This document shows positions 61,012 to 64,000 of a stretch of 64,000 nucleotides of DNA, piece after piece. Within the stretch, counting starts at the first letter, position 1. Every line of letters begins with the position of its first letter. Source of the stretch: Hyphomicrobiales bacterium. Its GTDB lineage: Bacteria; Pseudomonadota; Alphaproteobacteria; Rhizobiales; JAJFHB01. The position numbers were made by a program, and so were the translations under genes. Location: NCBI GenBank assembly GCA_021775755.1, contig JAJFHE010000043.1, forward strand, positions 1 to 64,000, read 5' to 3'. Under the pieces are notes generated by a model. That model saw only the letters and a list, made by a program, of their open reading frames with translations. It made no database searches and was not told the origin of the DNA.

Positions 61012-61653
61012 TCAAAGCGTCGCCACGCAGATCATGTGGTTGAGAACATAGGAGATATTGACGTTGGCGGCGCCGGCATTCTCGAAGAGTTCCGTGAGGC
61101 TCGCCTTGGTGAAGAGGCGAACGTGCTCGGGATTGCCGTCTTCCTTGGAGGGAACCGATGCGATCACCGCGCGCCGGGCGAGCCGCAGCGCTTCGCGGGC
61201 GGCAAGAGCGGGGTCGTCAAGGTGTTCAAGTACCTCAAGAATCGTGACCATGTCGAACTGGCGGTCGTCGAACCGAGTGGCGCAAATGTCCATGACGTGC
61301 GGCGAGAGCCGCGCGATGCCGCCATTGGCGACGGCGTTCAGAATTGCGAGACGGGCTTCGTGAATGTCGATTGCGGTAACCGGCAATTGCGGAAATGTTT
61401 CCAGAAGCGGCCACAGAAACGCGCCGCGCCCTGAACCGACATCGAGCAGCGATTGCGGCTGCAGGCCGTGCAACACGCCGATGACGGCACGCACGCGCGG
61501 CAGGACCTGGGACCGCTTGAACGGATATAGCTTGAGGCCGCCCGCGCGCCCGCAATCGACCGTTTCGGCGGCGCAGTTTCGCACAAGGTCGGGCCGCGCG
61601 CCGCGCACATAGGCAGCGGCGAATTCAAGAAACATGTGAGTGTCGTCGCTCAT
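61012..61653 (-). CDS. SAM-dependent methyltransferase, possible Hen1-like
   Basis: 213 residues, class I fold: SAM loop D71-VGSGRG, acidic ID after strand 2 (TAIDIH), and ILEVLEHLDDP. E140, E143, H144 and H177 (PEHVRLF) match the ExxEH...H set of the metal-binding site in the Hen1 RNA 2'-O-methyltransferases. ExxEH also occurs in many ordinary class I methyltransferases, so this is suggestive only. Ends immediately before the ligase gene. In Pnkp/Hen1 repair the methyl mark protects the sealed site from recutting, which makes such a role attractive here. Confidence 0.6.
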   Translation of the reverse strand: MSDDTHMFLEFAAAYVRGARPDLVRNCAAETVDCGRAGGLKLYPFKRSQVLPRVRAVIGVLHGLQPQSLLDVGSGRGAFLWPLLETFPQLPVTAIDIHEARLAILNAVANGGIARLSPHVMDICATRFDDRQFDMVTILEVLEHLDDPALAAREALRLARRAVIASVPSKEDGNPEHVRLFTKASLTELFENAGAANVNISYVLNHMICVATL

Positions 61654-61816
61654 GCGGGCTCTCGTGCGCGGTTTTCAGGCGACAGCTAAAGGCACCCACT
61701 GCCCGGTGGCAAGTCCGCGCGCGTCCGCGAATACGATTTGCCGGATTGCGAAACGTATATGGGGGGACAAACGTGGCGGTCAGCGCGTAATCTCGGCGCA
61801 GACGGGGAGGTGCAGT

Positions 61817-63391
61817 GTGGCAGATAACGGCAACAGCACGACAGTGACCGGGCGGCGGCGCGGCGGGCGTTCGCGGCACCTTGATGATGCCGGTGCGAAC
61901 GGAGCAGGTCAGGCGGCGTCGAAACCGCACTACCGTCACATCGTCAATACCTTGCCGCCGGTGGAGCTTTTGTCGGGCGATGAGGTCGAGGCGATCCACC
62001 GGACATCGCTCACTATGCTGCGCGAGATTGGCATTCGTGTGCTCAACAGTGAGGCACGCGATGTTTTCCGCAAGGCCGGTGCCGAAGTGTCCGAGGACAC
62101 GATGATGGTGCGGCTCGACGATGAACTGGTCCTTGCATCGGTCAGCCGGGCGCCATCGGAAATCGACCTCACGGTGCGCGGTGGCACGCCCTACCGGATC
62201 GGCGGACGGAACACGATTTTCTCATCGGTCGGAGGGCCGGCGAATTTCTCAACGCTTGACGACGGTCGGCGGCCCGGCACGCGCGCCGCGTTTGAAGACA
62301 TTCTGAAGCTTGGCCAGAGCTTCGAGGTCATTCACATGATTGGACCATCGGTGGAGCCAATGGATATCGAGCTGCGGTTTCGCCAGCTTGAGGTGGTGCG
62401 CGCGGAGGTGATGCTGACCGACAAGTTTCCGTTCGTCGCCGCACGCGGGCCGAGCCCGGTGGCGGACGGCCTTGAGATCATCCGGCTGGCGCGCGGCTTC
62501 GACGAGGCGGAGTTCCATGACACGGTGAGCTGTTTCACCGTGGTCAATGTCAATTCACCGCTGCAGCTCGATGTGCCCATGTGCCATGGCATCATGGAGT
62601 TTGCGCGCCGCGGGCAGCTTGTGGTGCTGACCCCTTTCACGCTTGCCGGCGCCATGGCGCCGGTGTCGGTGGCGGGTGCTCTGGCGCAGCAAAACGCCGA
62701 AGCGCTGGCGGGCATTGCGCTTGGGCAGATGGTGCGCCCGGGCGCTCCTGCCGCCTATGGCGGGTTCACCTCCAATGTCGACATGAGGTCCGGCGCACCG
62801 GCCTTCGGCACGCCGGAATACGTCAAGGCGGCGATGGCGACCGGTCAGCTGGCGCGCAAGTACGGCCTGCCGTGGCGCTCGTCCAACGCAAATGCCTCCA
62901 ACGCTCCGGACGCTCAGGCGGCCTACGAGGCGCAGATGTCGATCTGGGGGGCGCTGCTTGGCGGCTGCAATGTTCTGATGCACGGAGCGGGCTGGCTGGA
63001 AGGAGGGCTCACCGCGTCATTGGAGAAGTTCATCATCGATATCGAGATGCTTCAGATGATGGCGGAGGTATTTCAGCCGCTTGACTGCTCCACAGCGGAA
63101 CTGGCGCTCGATGCGGTGCGCGAGGTGGGGCCGGGCGGGCACTATTTCGGCGCCGCGCATACGCTGGAACGCTATGCGAGCGCGTTCTATGAGCCGCTCG
63201 TTTCGGACTGGCGCAATTTCGAGAACTGGCGCGATGCCGGTTCGCCACCGGCCGATGTGCGCGCCAACCGGATCTGGAAAGAAACGCTCAGGACTTACGA
63301 ACCACCGGCGATGGACCCGGCCTGCCGCGAGGCGGTCGATGCCTACGTGGAACGCCGCACCGCTGAAGGCGGCGCCGAACCCTTGACCTGA
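61817..63391 (+). CDS. MttB-family (trimethylamine methyltransferase-like) methyltransferase, no pyrrolysine
   Basis: 524 residues from GTG 61817 with GGGAGG upstream; the 59 extra residues of the longer frame are rejected. MttB superfamily TIM barrel: GEVSEDTMMVRLDDE-type N-terminal segment, FSSVGGPANF, FHDTVSCFTVVNVNSP, GGFTSNVDMRSG and GAGWLEGG. There is no in-frame TAG, so it is the non-pyrrolysine group, several members of which demethylate glycine betaine, proline betaine or carnitine with a corrinoid protein. No corrinoid protein gene is in the window. Divergent from the repair cassette; likely acts on a quaternary amine. Confidence 0.78.
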   Translation: MADNGNSTTVTGRRRGGRSRHLDDAGANGAGQAASKPHYRHIVNTLPPVELLSGDEVEAIHRTSLTMLREIGIRVLNSEARDVFRKAGAEVSEDTMMVRLDDELVLASVSRAPSEIDLTVRGGTPYRIGGRNTIFSSVGGPANFSTLDDGRRPGTRAAFEDILKLGQSFEVIHMIGPSVEPMDIELRFRQLEVVRAEVMLTDKFPFVAARGPSPVADGLEIIRLARGFDEAEFHDTVSCFTVVNVNSPLQLDVPMCHGIMEFARRGQLVVLTPFTLAGAMAPVSVAGALAQQNAEALAGIALGQMVRPGAPAAYGGFTSNVDMRSGAPAFGTPEYVKAAMATGQLARKYGLPWRSSNANASNAPDAQAAYEAQMSIWGALLGGCNVLMHGAGWLEGGLTASLEKFIIDIEMLQMMAEVFQPLDCSTAELALDAVREVGPGGHYFGAAHTLERYASAFYEPLVSDWRNFENWRDAGSPPADVRANRIWKETLRTYEPPAMDPACREAVDAYVERRTAEGGAEPLT

Positions 63392-63439
63392 TCACGAGTA
63401 GCTCGCGACCGGGTCTCCGAGGAGGCGCAACGAAAAGGG

Positions 63440-64000
63440 TATGTAAAATACAAAATCATAGAATTCCCGAAATTACCTCTAAATATGATTAGCTAATACA
63501 ACACCATGTGACAAATTATTTCTCAGTAATAATTTTTCTGTAATTGTTATTTCAGAGTCTGACAAGTCGTTAGCATCTATAGTTTTTGGAATTTCATCTT
63601 CTCCTTCGTCACATTTATGTAATACGACTTTCGCTGCTATAGGTTCATTTGTATATGTTAATGTCAATACTAAACCAACAACAACGCTAAATGTATTTGA
63701 AAGAGGTGCTTTTAAGTGAAATACTTCTATTCCACCGCCATTTTCGATGTCACCAATTAAATATATACCCCTATCAATGGATAGAACTGGCCCGTCACTT
63801 CTTATTAATTCTTTCATGAATCCAGATTTAGTATGCTCATATTCCCAAATGTTAGAGTTTTTGAGTTTTTCTTTTACAATTATTTCGCTTCTTATTAAAT
63901 TTTCCTTAGATTCGGAGTACCTGTAACATTTATACCGTCCTTGCAATCTCTCGCAGTTTTCTTTTAGGGAAGAATCCTTAATTTTAAGCATTCTATATAT
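63440..64000. other. AT-rich segment at right edge
   Basis: Base composition drops sharply after about 63440 and stays low to the window end. No direct repeat, integrase or tRNA boundary is visible, so the type of element cannot be named. It carries the unknown gene at 63479. Confidence 0.6.
63479..63991 (-). CDS. Unknown protein in AT-rich DNA, possibly extending beyond the window
   Basis: At least 170 residues, TAG stop at 63479-63481; the ATG at 63991 is close to the window edge and the frame may begin further upstream. Codon use is AT-rich (roughly one third G+C by eye), unlike everything else here. Contains many Lys/Ser/Asn, a segment IYLIGDIENGGGIEVFHL and TFSVVVGLVLTLTYTNE that may be buried strands. 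No domain recognised; it could be the C-terminal part of a larger regulator or a mobile-element cargo protein. Confidence 0.5.
   Translation of the reverse strand: MLKIKDSSLKENCERLQGRYKCYRYSESKENLIRSEIIVKEKLKNSNIWEYEHTKSGFMKELIRSDGPVLSIDRGIYLIGDIENGGGIEVFHLKAPLSNTFSVVVGLVLTLTYTNEPIAAKVVLHKCDEGEDEIPKTIDANDLSDSEITITEKLLLRNNLSHGVVLANHI

Noticed and set aside
61817-63391. Pyrrolysine in the MttB-family protein
   Set aside because: No in-frame TAG is read through; the frame runs intact to a TGA at the family's usual end.
1-64000. tRNA, rRNA, insertion sequence or prophage genes
   Set aside because: None recognised by eye; no transposase, integrase or paired terminal repeats were seen.

Overview
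The window is high-G+C DNA (apart from an AT-rich right end) from a Gram-negative bacterium. Gene families suggest an alphaproteobacterium, probably marine or host-associated Hyphomicrobiales/Rhodobacterales-like: choline-sulfatase, a GbdR/GlxA-type AraC regulator, Rieske oxygenase and MttB-family genes for quaternary amines, LptF/LptG-type permeases, and an RTX adhesin of type I secretion style. The taxonomic call is inference; no rRNA or tRNA gene was seen.

Layout. (1) 1-9206: the 3' part of a giant secreted adhesin made of near-identical 309-bp cadherin-like repeats, four LamG domains, five exact 165-bp FG-GAP-like repeats and C-terminal RTX repeats. (2) 9450-16655: a PilZ protein, a translationally coupled SRPBCC / MMPL-RND / secreted-protein operon, an M24 pita-bread protein that has lost most metal ligands, an EEP phosphohydrolase and a MetX-like alpha/beta hydrolase. 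(3) 16727-36187: the most striking region, read here as a complete-looking lipid factory. (4) 36204-43206: a HpaB-type flavin monooxygenase cluster and a MarR-linked set with an arylmalonate-decarboxylase-like protein. (5) 43212-63391: catabolism of quaternary ammonium and related compounds (choline-sulfatase, Rieske oxygenase, dehydrogenases, MFS carrier, exported amine oxidase, ureohydrolase, CoA ligases, CaiD-like crotonase, MttB-like methyltransferase). Embedded in it at 59093-61653 is a three-gene nucleic-acid repair cassette (methyltransferase, RNA ligase, HD-polynucleotide kinase). (6) From about 63440 to the end: AT-rich foreign-looking DNA with one unknown gene.

How region 3 may work. 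A reducing type I polyketide synthase (KS-AT-DH-ER-KR-ACP, no thioesterase) overlaps a PLP alpha-oxoamine synthase gene. Together they could build an acyl chain and release it by decarboxylative condensation with an amino acid, as in fumonisin or sphingoid-base synthesis. A divergent operon encodes a short-chain reductase with the PPDTDTP motif of 3-ketosphinganine reductases, translationally coupled to inositol-3-phosphate synthase. Nearby are a CdsA-like cytidylyltransferase, a PgpA-like lipid phosphatase, a CDP-alcohol phosphatidyltransferase, mannose-1-phosphate guanylyltransferase, a PimA-like GT4 glycosyltransferase, an FGGY kinase and a dedicated LptF/LptG-like pair. The set suggests a polyketide-derived sphingolipid and/or phosphoinositol lipid, possibly mannosylated and exported to the outer membrane, resembling fungal mannosyl-inositol-phosphoceramide in logic. 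Enzyme families are visible in the sequence; the joined pathway and its product are inference. An N-acyltransferase, a phosphopantetheinyl transferase and the Lpt ATPase are not in the window.
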